In this document: positions 1-8,884 of the stretch, one piece after another
How positions within the stretch are numbered: position 1 is the stretch's first letter
How the letters are laid out: every line of letters starts with the position of its first letter
Assembly: GCA_902514745.1 (NCBI GenBank)
Contig: CABXRX010000004.1
Span: 1 to 44,488, forward strand
Length of the DNA: 44,488 nt
DNA from: an uncultured Pelagibacteraceae bacterium
Lineage (GTDB): Bacteria; Pseudomonadota; Alphaproteobacteria; Pelagibacterales; Pelagibacteraceae
Direction: 5' to 3'
Made by a program: the position numbers and the translations under genes
The notes under the pieces: model-generated
The model's database searches: none
What the model was told of the DNA's origin: nothing
Seen by the model: only the letters and a program-made list of their open reading frames with translations

Positions 1-42
1 TTTGTGTGGAGTATTATTATCTCAATTACTGCCTTTGGTTAA
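1..42 (+). CDS. possible C-terminal tail of a membrane protein (partial)
   Basis: Reading frame 1 from the first base gives 13 residues, FVWSIIISITAFG, followed by a TAA stop at 40-42. The hydrophobic composition resembles the end of a membrane helix. The stop would lie 12 bases before the convergent uppP stop, a spacing typical of this compact genome. The piece is too short to identify and an open frame this short is expected by chance, so this is only a suggestion that a plus-strand gene enters from the left. Confidence 0.25.
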   Translation, partial: FVWSIIISITAFG

Positions 43-54
43 AAAAAGATATTC

Positions 55-819
55 TTAATAAATTAATGCAAATAATATCAATGCTATGATGATGCGGTAA
101 ATTACAAAAGCATTCATCGAAAATCTATTGATATAAATTAAAAAAAATTTCACAGTTATAAAAGAGAAAATAAACGAACTAATAATTGCAATAACTACTA
201 AATAATTAAACTCAATAGGTTGGTTAAACAAATCTTTTAAGCCTAAGAAACTTGCTCCTGCTAATGCTGGTATAGAAAGTAAGAAAGAAATTTTACTTGA
301 GTCAAATCTATTAAATCTTAAAATTCTTGCTGCTGTGATAGTTATTCCTGCCCTACTTACACCTGGTATTAGTGATAAAATTTGAAAAATACTTATAAAC
401 AAAATTGATTGGAAATTTAGATTACTAGAAATTTTTTTATCAAAACGGTTTTTATCTGCAATATATAAAACAATTCCAAATATTAATGTTGTCCATGCAA
501 TTATCTTAATATTTCTCAGACTATAAATAATACCAGTTGAATATAATATATAACCAAAAATTATTAGAGGTATTGATCCCAAAATAATTAATCCTAAAAG
601 TCTTTTATTATTTTTAACGTCTAAAAGTTCTGTTTTAAAAAAATAAACTATCGCAAATAAAGAACCTAAGTGTAGACTAATATCAATTAATAGAGAGCTT
701 GATTTAAATTCATATAAACTTGAAACTAAAATTAAATGTGCCGATGAGCTTATTGGCAAAAATTCAGAAATACCTTGAATAGCTGAAAGGATTAAAACTT
801 CTATAATATTTTGATACAT
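55..819 (-). CDS. uppP: undecaprenyl-diphosphatase UppP (BacA family)
   Basis: This integral membrane enzyme removes a phosphate from undecaprenyl diphosphate, regenerating the lipid carrier for peptidoglycan and other surface polymers. The 254-residue product is close to the usual length of about 265. The N-terminal (E/Q)xxxE motif is present as Q15 and E19 within QGISEFLPISSSAHL, with H28 in the conserved Ser-Ser-Ala-His stretch. The second family signature PGVSRAG lies at residues 152-158 and contains the catalytic Arg156. About seven to eight hydrophobic segments are visible. The gene is divergent from gltD across 183 bases and appears to be transcribed alone. Family assignment is secure. 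Confidence 0.95.
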   Translation of the reverse strand: MYQNIIEVLILSAIQGISEFLPISSSAHLILVSSLYEFKSSSLLIDISLHLGSLFAIVYFFKTELLDVKNNKRLLGLIILGSIPLIIFGYILYSTGIIYSLRNIKIIAWTTLIFGIVLYIADKNRFDKKISSNLNFQSILFISIFQILSLIPGVSRAGITITAARILRFNRFDSSKISFLLSIPALAGASFLGLKDLFNQPIEFNYLVVIAIISSFIFSFITVKFFLIYINRFSMNAFVIYRIIIALILFALIY

Positions 820-865
820 TTAGTCTTCGTAGCTTAAAAAATATTTTTTTAAAACAATTCGATTT

Positions 866-884
866 ATGCATAATAGGTATGCAT
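866..884. promoter_or_regulatory. inverted repeat between uppP and gltD
   Basis: ATGCATA (866-872) and TATGCAT (878-884) form a perfect 7-base inverted repeat around a 5-base centre. It lies 47 bases upstream of the uppP start and well upstream of the proposed gltD promoter. The size suits a dimeric repressor or activator site, or a short hairpin. No regulator can be named from the sequence. Confidence 0.35.
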
Positions 885-920
885 TTGTTAAAAATGTATT
901 AAAATTAGACAATAAATTAT

Positions 921-950
921 AAAATAAGGTCATAATGTATGACCTATTTT
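921..950. promoter_or_regulatory. strong palindrome upstream of gltD promoter
   Basis: GGTCATA (928-934), centre ATG (935-937) and TATGACC (938-944) form a perfect 17-base operator-like palindrome. AAAATA (921-926) and TATTTT (945-950) extend it, with A927 bulged. It ends about 25 bases upstream of the TATAAT at 975-980, where an activator or repressor of gltDB could act. A hairpin or terminator function is less likely: in neither direction is it followed by a clean T-run. Confidence 0.45.
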
Positions 951-974
951 ATGCTTTATTTAATAAAATCAAGA

Positions 975-980
975 TATAAT
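975..980 (+). promoter_or_regulatory. candidate -10 element for gltDB
   Basis: A perfect TATAAT hexamer lies 22 bases upstream of the gltD ATG. No good -35 hexamer is visible at 16-18 bases upstream, which would fit a promoter that needs an activator bound at the adjacent palindrome. The background is very A+T rich, so a chance match is possible. Confidence 0.4.
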
Positions 981-1002
981 TTGCTTTAATTAAATAAAAA
1001 TT

Positions 1003-2442
1003 ATGTCTGACTCAATGCTTAAATTTGTAAAAATAGGTCAACAAACTCCACCTAAAAGAGAAGTTAATAAGCGTAAAAGAGATTTTAACGAGATATACGA
1101 TGAATTTATAAGCGATAAAGCTAAAGAGCAGTCTAGTAGATGTTCTCAATGTGGAGTGCCTTTTTGCCAGGTTCATTGTCCCTTAAGTAATAATATTCCT
1201 GATTGGCTTAAATTGACTGCTGAAGGAAGGTTAAAAGAGGCTTACGAGCTATCCCAAAGTACTAATAACATGCCAGAAGTGTGTGGAAGAATTTGTCCAC
1301 AAGACAGATTATGTGAAGGTAACTGTGTAATTGAACAATCAGGTCATGGAACTGTAACCATCGGTTCAATGGAGAAATACATCACTGATAATGCATGGGA
1401 GCAAGGTTGGGTAAAACCTATAAGTGTTTTAAATGAAAAAAACCAAAGTGTTGGAATAATTGGCGCCGGCCCAGCAGGATTAGCTGCAGCAGAACAACTA
1501 AGAAAAAATGGTTACAAAATTACAGTTTATGACAGATATGATAGAGCGGGTGGTTTGTTAATCTATGGTATTCCAAATTTTAAATTAGAAAAAGATGTAG
1601 TTGAGAGAAGAACAAAGCTTTTGAAAGATGGGGGAATAGAATTTATTCAAAATTTTGAAGTTGGTAAAGATGCAACTTTAGATCAGTTAAGAAAAAAACA
1701 TGACGCAATATTAATAGCAACAGGTGTTTATAAGGCCAGAGAAGTTGAATTACCAGGTAATGATCTTAATAATATTTTCCCCGCAATGGATTTTTTAACT
1801 GCTTCAAATAAAAAAGGTTTGGGAGATGAAGTAGAAATGTTTGATAAAGGTATTTTGAATGCAGAGGGAAAAGATGTTGTTGTAATTGGAGGTGGAGATA
1901 CAGCAATGGATTGTGTTAGAACCTCAATAAGACAAAAAGCAAATTCAGTTAAATGTTTGTATAGAAGAGATAAAGAAAACATGCCTGGATCGGCAAGAGA
2001 AGTGGCTAATGCTGAAGAAGAAGGAGTAGAGTTTGTTTGGTTATCAAGTCCAAAAGAATTTAAGGGAACAAATAAGGTTGAAAGATTAGTAGTTGATCAA
2101 ATTAAATTAGGTGAACCTGATGAAAGTGGCAGAAGAAGACCTGAAGTTCAAGAAGGTTCAGATTATGAAGTCAAAACTGATATGGTAATTAAAGCACTTG
2201 GTTTTGATCCAGAGGATCTTCCAAAATTATTTGATTCTAATGAACTACAAGTTACTAAATGGGGAACTATTAAAGCAGATTTCGATACAATGGAAACAAA
2301 TATAAAAGGTGTTTTTGCTGCTGGAGATATTGTCAGAGGTGCATCATTAGTTGTTTGGGCTATAAAAGATGGTAGAGACGCAGCTTTAGCAATAAAAACT
2401 CACCTTGAAAATAGAGAGATTAAAACATCAAGAGTTGCTTAA
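1003..2442 (+). CDS. gltD: glutamate synthase (NADPH) small subunit
   Basis: This beta subunit of glutamate synthase (GOGAT) takes electrons from NADPH through FAD and iron-sulfur clusters and passes them to GltB. The 479-residue length is typical. The N-terminal iron-sulfur region has two Cys groups, C47/C50/C55/C59 and C94/C98/C104/C108. The FAD-binding GAGPAG motif is at 154-159, and the second dinucleotide-binding motif GGGDTAMD is near 296-303. The C-terminal AAGDIVRGASLVVWAI segment is characteristic of the family. Its stop overlaps the gltB start by one base (TAATG), so the two subunits are translationally coupled. Gene order D then B is the reverse of the enteric gltBD order. Confidence 0.97.
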   Translation: MSDSMLKFVKIGQQTPPKREVNKRKRDFNEIYDEFISDKAKEQSSRCSQCGVPFCQVHCPLSNNIPDWLKLTAEGRLKEAYELSQSTNNMPEVCGRICPQDRLCEGNCVIEQSGHGTVTIGSMEKYITDNAWEQGWVKPISVLNEKNQSVGIIGAGPAGLAAAEQLRKNGYKITVYDRYDRAGGLLIYGIPNFKLEKDVVERRTKLLKDGGIEFIQNFEVGKDATLDQLRKKHDAILIATGVYKAREVELPGNDLNNIFPAMDFLTASNKKGLGDEVEMFDKGILNAEGKDVVVIGGGDTAMDCVRTSIRQKANSVKCLYRRDKENMPGSAREVANAEEEGVEFVWLSSPKEFKGTNKVERLVVDQIKLGEPDESGRRRPEVQEGSDYEVKTDMVIKALGFDPEDLPKLFDSNELQVTKWGTIKADFDTMETNIKGVFAAGDIVRGASLVVWAIKDGRDAALAIKTHLENREIKTSRVA

Positions 2443-5400
2443 TGAAAAATTATAAAAAAAATTTAAGATTACTTGAAAATAATCATGTTTATTCAACAGA
2501 AATGGAGCATGATGCTTGTGGAGTAGGTGTTATTGCATCAACTGAGGGAAAAAAGTCTAGAAAAATAGTTGAGTACGGCATAGAGGCTCTTAAAGCTGTA
2601 TGGCATAGAGGAGCGGTAGATGCAGATGGAAAAACAGGTGATGGAGCTGGGATCCATTTAGAAATTCCAAAGGATTTTTTCATAGAAAAAATTGAAGTAA
2701 CTGGACACGATTATGATAATGCTGAAATTTGTGTAGGTATGATCTTTTTACCAAGAAATGATTATGCTGCCCAAGAAAGCTGTAAAACAATTGTTGAAAG
2801 TGAACTTACTAAAAATAATTTTAGTATTTATGGCTGGAGACAAGTGCCTGTTAATCCAAAAGTCCTAGGTGATAAAGCTTTACAAACTATGCCAGAAATT
2901 ATCCAAGTTCTTTTTAGATCTAATGATCTTAATTTACTTGATAAAGAATTAGAGAGACAAATTTATGAAACTAGAAAAAGAATTGAAAATAAAGCTTTTC
3001 AGTTATCTTTAAATAATTTTTATGTTTGTTCCATAAGCTCTAAGTCAATAATATATAAAGGACTTTACTTAGCTGAGGCAATATCAGATTTTTACTTAGA
3101 TTTAAAAGATGAAAGATTTATTTCAAGATATGCAATATTTCATCAAAGATTTTCAACAAATACAGCACCTAGCTGGAGTCTTGCTCAACCATTTAGAGCC
3201 ATAGCACATAATGGTGAAATAAATACTTATAAAGGAAATAAAAATTGGATGAAAGTTCACGAACAAGAAATGAGCAGTCCACTTTTTAATGATATAGAGA
3301 ATTTAAAACCTGTTATACAAAAAGGTGTTTCCGACTCTGCTGCTCTTGATAATGTATTTGAATTATTAAATAAATCTGGACAACCAGCACCACTAGCTAA
3401 GCTGATGTTAGTACCTGACGCTTGGTCTAAAAAAAATAAGACATTGCCTAAAAGCCATCAACAATTATTTAATTTTTTAAATAGCACAATGGAGCCATGG
3501 GATGGACCAGCAGCTATTGCAGCAACAGATAATGAATGGATTATTGCAGCAAATGATAGAAATGGATTGAGGCCACTCAGATATGCAATCACAAAAGATA
3601 AATTACTTTTTGCAGGATCTGAAACTGGAATGATCGAATTAAACGAAAAAAAGATATTATCAAAAGGAAGATTAGGTCCTGGTGAAATTATAGGTGTTAG
3701 AATAGAAAAAGGAAAAGTTTTTTTTAATGATGATATTAAAGATTATTTAGCTAAAGAGTTTAAACATTTTAATTCTCAAATTGTAGACTTGGATGAAAAG
3801 TTATTAATTTCTAATGAAAAAAATAATTTTGAAGGAGAGGATCTTCGAAGAAGGCAATATACCTTTGGTATAAGTTTAGAAGATCTTGAATTGATACTGC
3901 ATCCTATGGCAGAAGATGCAAAAGAAGCAATCGGATCAATGGGGGATGACACACCTTTGGCTGTGCTATCAGATAAATATAGACCTTTATATCATTTCTT
4001 TAGACAGAATTTTAGTCAAGTAACTAACCCACCAATAGATTCTTTAAGAGAAAATAAAGTTATGAGTTTAAAAACAAGATTTGGAAATTTAGGAAATATA
4101 CTAAATTTTGATACTATAACAAAAGAAAATATTTATGTTTTAAATAGTCCAATTTTATCCAATTCACAATTAAATAAATTTATAAATTTTTTTGGAAAAA
4201 ACTCATTATTTATAGATTGTACTTTTTCAAAAGAAGAAAATTTATCAGCTGCAATAGAAAGAATTCAAAAAAAATCCGAAATAGCAGTTAGACAAGGAGT
4301 AACACAGTTAATACTGAGTGATAAAAATTTATCCAATGAAAATTTACCTGTTCCAATGCTTTTATGTGTTGGTGCAATTAATACTTTTTTAATAAGAAAA
4401 AAACTTAGAGGTTATGTTTCAATAAATGTGCAATCAGGTGAGGCAATGGATACTCATTCATTTGCAACTTTATTAGGTGTAGGTGCAACGACAGTAAATC
4501 CATATTTAGCTTTTGATAGTTTGTATCAAAGACATAGTAAGAAGTTGTTTGGCCAGTTCAGTTTTGATGATTGCGTTAAGAGATATATTAAGTCAGTCAA
4601 TGCTGGTCTTCTTAAAATAATGTCAAAAATGGGCATATCAGTATTAAGTTCATATAGAGGTGGATGTAACTTTGAAACTGTAGGTTTAAGTAGAACTGTA
4701 GTAAATGATTATTTTCCAGGGATTACTTCAAAGATTTCAGGAATAGGTCTGACAGGAATTGAAAAAAAAATTCGAGAAATTCATAAGGAAGCGTTTGAGA
4801 ATACAGAAACGGTTTTACCTATTGGAGGAATTTATAGATATAGAAAAAATGGAGAGACTCATCAATATCAAGGGAAATTAATACATTTATTGCAAAGTGC
4901 TGTTGGATCAAATTCTTACGAAGCTTATAAGAGATATGCTGAAGGCATTTATAACTTACCACCAATAAATTTGAGAGATCTAATTAATTTTAGAAAAAAA
5001 AAATTAGGTCCTCCAATTAATATTTCTGAAGTTGAGCCAATAGAAAAAATTCTTAAAAGATTTGGAAGTGGAAGCATGTCTCATGGAGCTTTATCAAAAG
5101 AGGCCCACGAGACGTTAGCAATAGGAATGAATAGGATTAAAGGTGCTTCTTGTAGTGGTGAAGGCGGTGAAGATGAAAAAAGATTTAAAGTTTTAGATAG
5201 TGGAGATAGTGCAAATTCAAGAGTAAAACAAATAGCATCAGCAAGATTTGGAGTAACTATAAATTATCTTAATAATTGTAATGAAATTGAAATTAAGATT
5301 GCTCAAGGCGCTAAACCAGGGGAAGGTGGACAGTTACCAGGATTTAAAGTTACAGATGAAATTGCAAAATTAAGGCATTCAACTCCTGGAGTTACACTTA

Positions 5401-6947
5401 TTTCTCCCCCACCTCATCATGATATTTATTCTATAGAGGATTTGGCTCAATTAATTTATGATTTAAAACAAACAAACCCAAAAGCTCGAATAGGTGTAAA
5501 GTTAGTTGCGTCATCAGGAGTTGGAACAATAGCAGCTGGAGTAGCAAAAGCTGAAGCAGATATAATTTTAATCTCAGGTCATAATGGTGGAACTGGGGCA
5601 ACACCACAAACTAGTGTAAAATACGTAGGTATACCCTGGGAAATGGGTCTGACCGAGGCTAATCAAGTATTAACACTAAATAATCTAAGACATAAAGTTA
5701 CTTTGAGAACTGATGGTGGAATTAAAACAGGAAGAGATGTTGTTATTGCAGCAATGATGGGTGCAGAAGAATATGGAGTAGCTACAACAGCTTTAGTTGC
5801 CATGGGTTGTATAATGGTAAGACAATGTCATTCAAATACTTGTCCAGTAGGGGTATGTACTCAAGATGAAAAGTTAAGAGAAAAGTTTACAGGTACACCA
5901 GATAAAATTGTAAACTTGTTCACTTTTATTGCATCAGAGGTAAGAGAAATTTTATCTGAGCTTGGTTTTAAATCTTTAAATGAAATTATTGGAAGAACAG
6001 ATTTATTAATGCAAGTTAATAAAGCCTCCCCAAATCTAGATGATTTAGATTTAAACCCACTTTTTGTTCAAGCAGATCCAGGTAATAACAAAAGATATTG
6101 CGAGAATTTATCGATTAATAAAGTGCCTGATACTTTAGACCAAGAAATTTGGCCAGAAATTGAAAAATCCTTAGATAATTCAAAAAAAATTGAAAAAGAA
6201 TTTTTAATTAAAAATACAAACAGGGCGGTTGGTACAAGAATTTCGCACCACTTATACCAGAAATATGGATATGAAAAATTAAATGAAAATTTTTTAGAGT
6301 TGAACTTTAGAGGTTCAGCTGGCCAATCCTTTGGAGCTTTTACATCAAAAGGTTTAAAACTTACTCTCAAAGGTGATGCAAATGATTATGTTGGAAAAGG
6401 TTTATCGGGCGCAACAATTTCAATAAAACTTTCTGATGAAAGTAACTTAATATCTAATGAAAATACAATTATAGGTAATACAGTCCTTTATGGAGCAACT
6501 TCAGGCAAACTTTTTGCTGCAGGTCAAGCAGGAGATAGATTTGCAGTAAGAAACTCTGGAGCCACTGCGGTAATAGAGGGATGCGACTCTAATGGTTGTG
6601 AATATATGACGGGTGGGACAGTTATAATTTTAGGAAATGTAGGTGATAATTTTGCAGCAGGTATGACAGGTGGAATGGCATTTATTTATGATGAAGAACA
6701 AGACTTTGAAAAAAAAGTTAACCCAGAGTCTGTTGTCTGGCAAAATGTAGAAACAGATTATTGGAAAAAATTTCTTAAAGATTTAGTTATAGAACATTTT
6801 AAAGAGACTAAGTCTGATTTATCTGAAAAAATTATTCAAAATTTTGAGGAAGAAGTTGTTAAATTCGTTCAAGTTTGTCCAAAAGAGATGTTAGATAAAT
6901 TAAAAAATCCAATAACATTAAAGCCTATTGTTAAAGAAGTAAGTTAA
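2442..6947 (+). CDS. gltB: glutamate synthase (NADPH) large subunit
   Basis: This alpha subunit of GOGAT hydrolyses glutamine, channels the ammonia and reductively aminates 2-oxoglutarate to glutamate; it is the main ammonium-assimilation partner of glutamine synthetase. The 1501-residue length is normal. A class II glutamine amidotransferase domain comes first. Its nucleophile, Cys26 in HDACGVG, must be exposed by removing a 25-residue propeptide. The central and FMN-binding synthase domains follow. The [3Fe-4S] cluster cysteines lie in the segment starting near residue 1123 (C-x5-C-x4-C). The C-terminal third is the glycine-rich beta-helix domain. The stop overlaps the convergent hydrolase stop by 4 bases. 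Confidence 0.98.
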   Translation: MKNYKKNLRLLENNHVYSTEMEHDACGVGVIASTEGKKSRKIVEYGIEALKAVWHRGAVDADGKTGDGAGIHLEIPKDFFIEKIEVTGHDYDNAEICVGMIFLPRNDYAAQESCKTIVESELTKNNFSIYGWRQVPVNPKVLGDKALQTMPEIIQVLFRSNDLNLLDKELERQIYETRKRIENKAFQLSLNNFYVCSISSKSIIYKGLYLAEAISDFYLDLKDERFISRYAIFHQRFSTNTAPSWSLAQPFRAIAHNGEINTYKGNKNWMKVHEQEMSSPLFNDIENLKPVIQKGVSDSAALDNVFELLNKSGQPAPLAKLMLVPDAWSKKNKTLPKSHQQLFNFLNSTMEPWDGPAAIAATDNEWIIAANDRNGLRPLRYAITKDKLLFAGSETGMIELNEKKILSKGRLGPGEIIGVRIEKGKVFFNDDIKDYLAKEFKHFNSQIVDLDEKLLISNEKNNFEGEDLRRRQYTFGISLEDLELILHPMAEDAKEAIGSMGDDTPLAVLSDKYRPLYHFFRQNFSQVTNPPIDSLRENKVMSLKTRFGNLGNILNFDTITKENIYVLNSPILSNSQLNKFINFFGKNSLFIDCTFSKEENLSAAIERIQKKSEIAVRQGVTQLILSDKNLSNENLPVPMLLCVGAINTFLIRKKLRGYVSINVQSGEAMDTHSFATLLGVGATTVNPYLAFDSLYQRHSKKLFGQFSFDDCVKRYIKSVNAGLLKIMSKMGISVLSSYRGGCNFETVGLSRTVVNDYFPGITSKISGIGLTGIEKKIREIHKEAFENTETVLPIGGIYRYRKNGETHQYQGKLIHLLQSAVGSNSYEAYKRYAEGIYNLPPINLRDLINFRKKKLGPPINISEVEPIEKILKRFGSGSMSHGALSKEAHETLAIGMNRIKGASCSGEGGEDEKRFKVLDSGDSANSRVKQIASARFGVTINYLNNCNEIEIKIAQGAKPGEGGQLPGFKVTDEIAKLRHSTPGVTLISPPPHHDIYSIEDLAQLIYDLKQTNPKARIGVKLVASSGVGTIAAGVAKAEADIILISGHNGGTGATPQTSVKYVGIPWEMGLTEANQVLTLNNLRHKVTLRTDGGIKTGRDVVIAAMMGAEEYGVATTALVAMGCIMVRQCHSNTCPVGVCTQDEKLREKFTGTPDKIVNLFTFIASEVREILSELGFKSLNEIIGRTDLLMQVNKASPNLDDLDLNPLFVQADPGNNKRYCENLSINKVPDTLDQEIWPEIEKSLDNSKKIEKEFLIKNTNRAVGTRISHHLYQKYGYEKLNENFLELNFRGSAGQSFGAFTSKGLKLTLKGDANDYVGKGLSGATISIKLSDESNLISNENTIIGNTVLYGATSGKLFAAGQAGDRFAVRNSGATAVIEGCDSNGCEYMTGGTVIILGNVGDNFAAGMTGGMAFIYDEEQDFEKKVNPESVVWQNVETDYWKKFLKDLVIEHFKETKSDLSEKIIQNFEEEVVKFVQVCPKEMLDKLKNPITLKPIVKEVS

Positions 6948-7687
6948 ATAATATGCTTAAGTTCTCTTAAAATTATTTTTAATTTATTTGGTTTAGATAA
7001 ACTATGATCACCATTTTTAATTACTAATAATTTTTTTTTAGCATTTTTAAAAATTTTCAAAACTTTTCTAGAATAAGAAACAGGTACAACTTCGTCTTTT
7101 TGACCGTGAATCATTGTAACTTTTATTTTTGAGCTAATTTTTTTTTTTAATACTTTGTTTTTTCTACCATCTTTTATTAATTGTAAAGTTATAGGGTATT
7201 CATAATTTCCATGTTTAAGATGATAAATTCCTTTTTTCATAGTTTCAGCTTTCATTTTTTTTGAAAATTTTTTCCACATTAAATTTTCTAAAAATTCCGG
7301 AGCAGAACCAATACCCAAAAATCCAGTTATTTGATTTTTAAATTGTTTAAATTGTTTTAATGCAATCCACGCTCCCATACTTGAGCCAACTAATATAAAT
7401 TTATTTTTTTTTACTATTTTATTGACTAAAATTGAAGTTTCAGCACTCCATTTAGTGATATTACCTTTTGTAAATATGCCCGATGATTTGCCATGCCCAG
7501 AATATTCTAAAGCTAAAAAACTTAAATTATTTTTTTTTGAAAAATTTAAAAAAGCTTTAGGTTTTTCTCCTTCTAGATCTGACATAAAACCATGTAAAAA
7601 AACAATAAATGAGGAGCCTTTATTAATTTTTGAAATATATCTAATTTTCTTATTTTTTGTGATTTTATGATATCTGAAATTAGCCAT
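6944..7687 (-). CDS. alpha/beta hydrolase (serine hydrolase)
   Basis: The 247-residue product has the alpha/beta-hydrolase layout. HGF at 32-34 supplies the oxyanion-hole region, GSSMG at 101-105 is the nucleophile elbow with Ser103, Asp198 sits in GQKDEVVP, and His228 sits in NGDHSL. There is no signal peptide, so it is probably cytoplasmic. The pattern resembles small carboxylesterase, peptidase or thioesterase-like members of the superfamily, and the substrate cannot be read from the sequence. It is very Lys-rich. It is convergent with gltB and divergent from the glycosyltransferase gene, 42 bases away, so it is probably a single-gene unit. Confidence 0.85.
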   Translation of the reverse strand: MANFRYHKITKNKKIRYISKINKGSSFIVFLHGFMSDLEGEKPKAFLNFSKKNNLSFLALEYSGHGKSSGIFTKGNITKWSAETSILVNKIVKKNKFILVGSSMGAWIALKQFKQFKNQITGFLGIGSAPEFLENLMWKKFSKKMKAETMKKGIYHLKHGNYEYPITLQLIKDGRKNKVLKKKISSKIKVTMIHGQKDEVVPVSYSRKVLKIFKNAKKKLLVIKNGDHSLSKPNKLKIILRELKHII

Positions 7688-7729
7688 AATGATTTATATG
7701 ATTCGTCTAATAATATATAATTATAACAG

Positions 7730-8884
7730 ATGACATCTAATTTGAAAGTTTTGCAGGTAATACCTAAATTAGGCTATGGTGGAGCAGAAACAGGATGTTA
7801 TGATATTGCACATTACTTAACTGAAAATAATTGTGATTCATTTCTAGTTACTAGTGGAGGTGAATTATTAAAATTTGTAGATAAAAAAAAAGTTAAAGTT
7901 ATTAGGCTACCCGTTAATAGTAAAAATCCATTATTAATACTTTTAAATTCTATAGTCTTAATAGGAATTATTTTGTTTAATAATATTTCAATTGTCCATG
8001 TGCGAAGTAGAGCGCCTGCTTGGTCTTGTTTGTTGGCAACCAAGCTTACAGGTAGAAAATTTGTTACGACTTTTCATGGAACTTACAACTTTAATAATAA
8101 ATTTAAAAAATTTTATAATTCAGTGATGGTAAGATCTAACTTAATAATTGCAGGATCTAATTTTATATTTTCCCATATTAAAGAAAACTACATAAATTAT
8201 CTTGATGCTAAAAAAAAACTTAGAGTAATCTTTAGAGGCATTAATGTCGATTATTTTGATCCAACTACAAAATTAGATAGTGATGAAAAAAAACTATTAA
8301 CAGAATGGCAAATAGAGAAAGATAAAAAGATAATTCTTTTACCTGGAAGATTAACAGGATGGAAAGGACAAGAAGTCTTTATAGAAGCAATTAATTTAGT
8401 TAACATTGAACTTGGTTATGAGTCTTTTTACGCTGTGATACTTGGAAGTGATCAAGGTAGAGATCTATATAAAAAAAAACTTATTAGACTTACAGAGCAA
8501 CACAGATTAGTAAACCAGGTAAAATTTATTGATCATTGTAAAGATATGGCTTTAGCATACAAAGTTTCTGATATAGTTGTGTCAGCATCAATTGAACCAG
8601 AGGCCTTTGGAAGAGTTGCTGTGGAAGCTCAATCAATGGAAAAACCAATAATTGCAAGCGATATAGGGGGATCTAACGAAACAGTAATTGATGATAAAAC
8701 TGGCTTTTTATTTGAGTCAGGTAATGCGAAATCACTAAGTCAAAAAATTTTAAAAGTGCTTAGTTTAGACGAAACGTCATTAAAATCAATTGGAGTTGAA
8801 GGAAGAAAAAATATTATTCAGAAATTTAATGTTGAAAAAATGTGCTTTTCTACCTATTCAGAGTATAAAAGAATATTAAATTAA
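7730..8884 (+). CDS. glycosyltransferase, GT4 family
   Basis: This is a retaining GT-B glycosyltransferase of 384 residues. The N-terminal half has the glycine-rich acceptor-side loop (GYGGAE, near residues 15-20) and the FHGTYNF segment. The C-terminal half has LLPGRLTGWKGQ and the donor-binding E-x7-E motif in EPEAFGRVAVE near residues 289-299. This suggests a role in lipopolysaccharide core or other surface glycan assembly; donor and acceptor sugars are unknown. A TATAAT at 7716-7721 ends only 8 bases before the ATG, so transcription may start at or next to the start codon. The stop is immediately followed by the thrS start, so this gene heads the translation cluster transcript. Confidence 0.88.
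   Translation: MTSNLKVLQVIPKLGYGGAETGCYDIAHYLTENNCDSFLVTSGGELLKFVDKKKVKVIRLPVNSKNPLLILLNSIVLIGIILFNNISIVHVRSRAPAWSCLLATKLTGRKFVTTFHGTYNFNNKFKKFYNSVMVRSNLIIAGSNFIFSHIKENYINYLDAKKKLRVIFRGINVDYFDPTTKLDSDEKKLLTEWQIEKDKKIILLPGRLTGWKGQEVFIEAINLVNIELGYESFYAVILGSDQGRDLYKKKLIRLTEQHRLVNQVKFIDHCKDMALAYKVSDIVVSASIEPEAFGRVAVEAQSMEKPIIASDIGGSNETVIDDKTGFLFESGNAKSLSQKILKVLSLDETSLKSIGVEGRKNIIQKFNVEKMCFSTYSEYKRILN

Noticed and set aside
6068..6370. 100-codon minus-strand frame inside gltB.
   Set aside because: It lies wholly within the well-conserved gltB C-terminal region and has no independent support.
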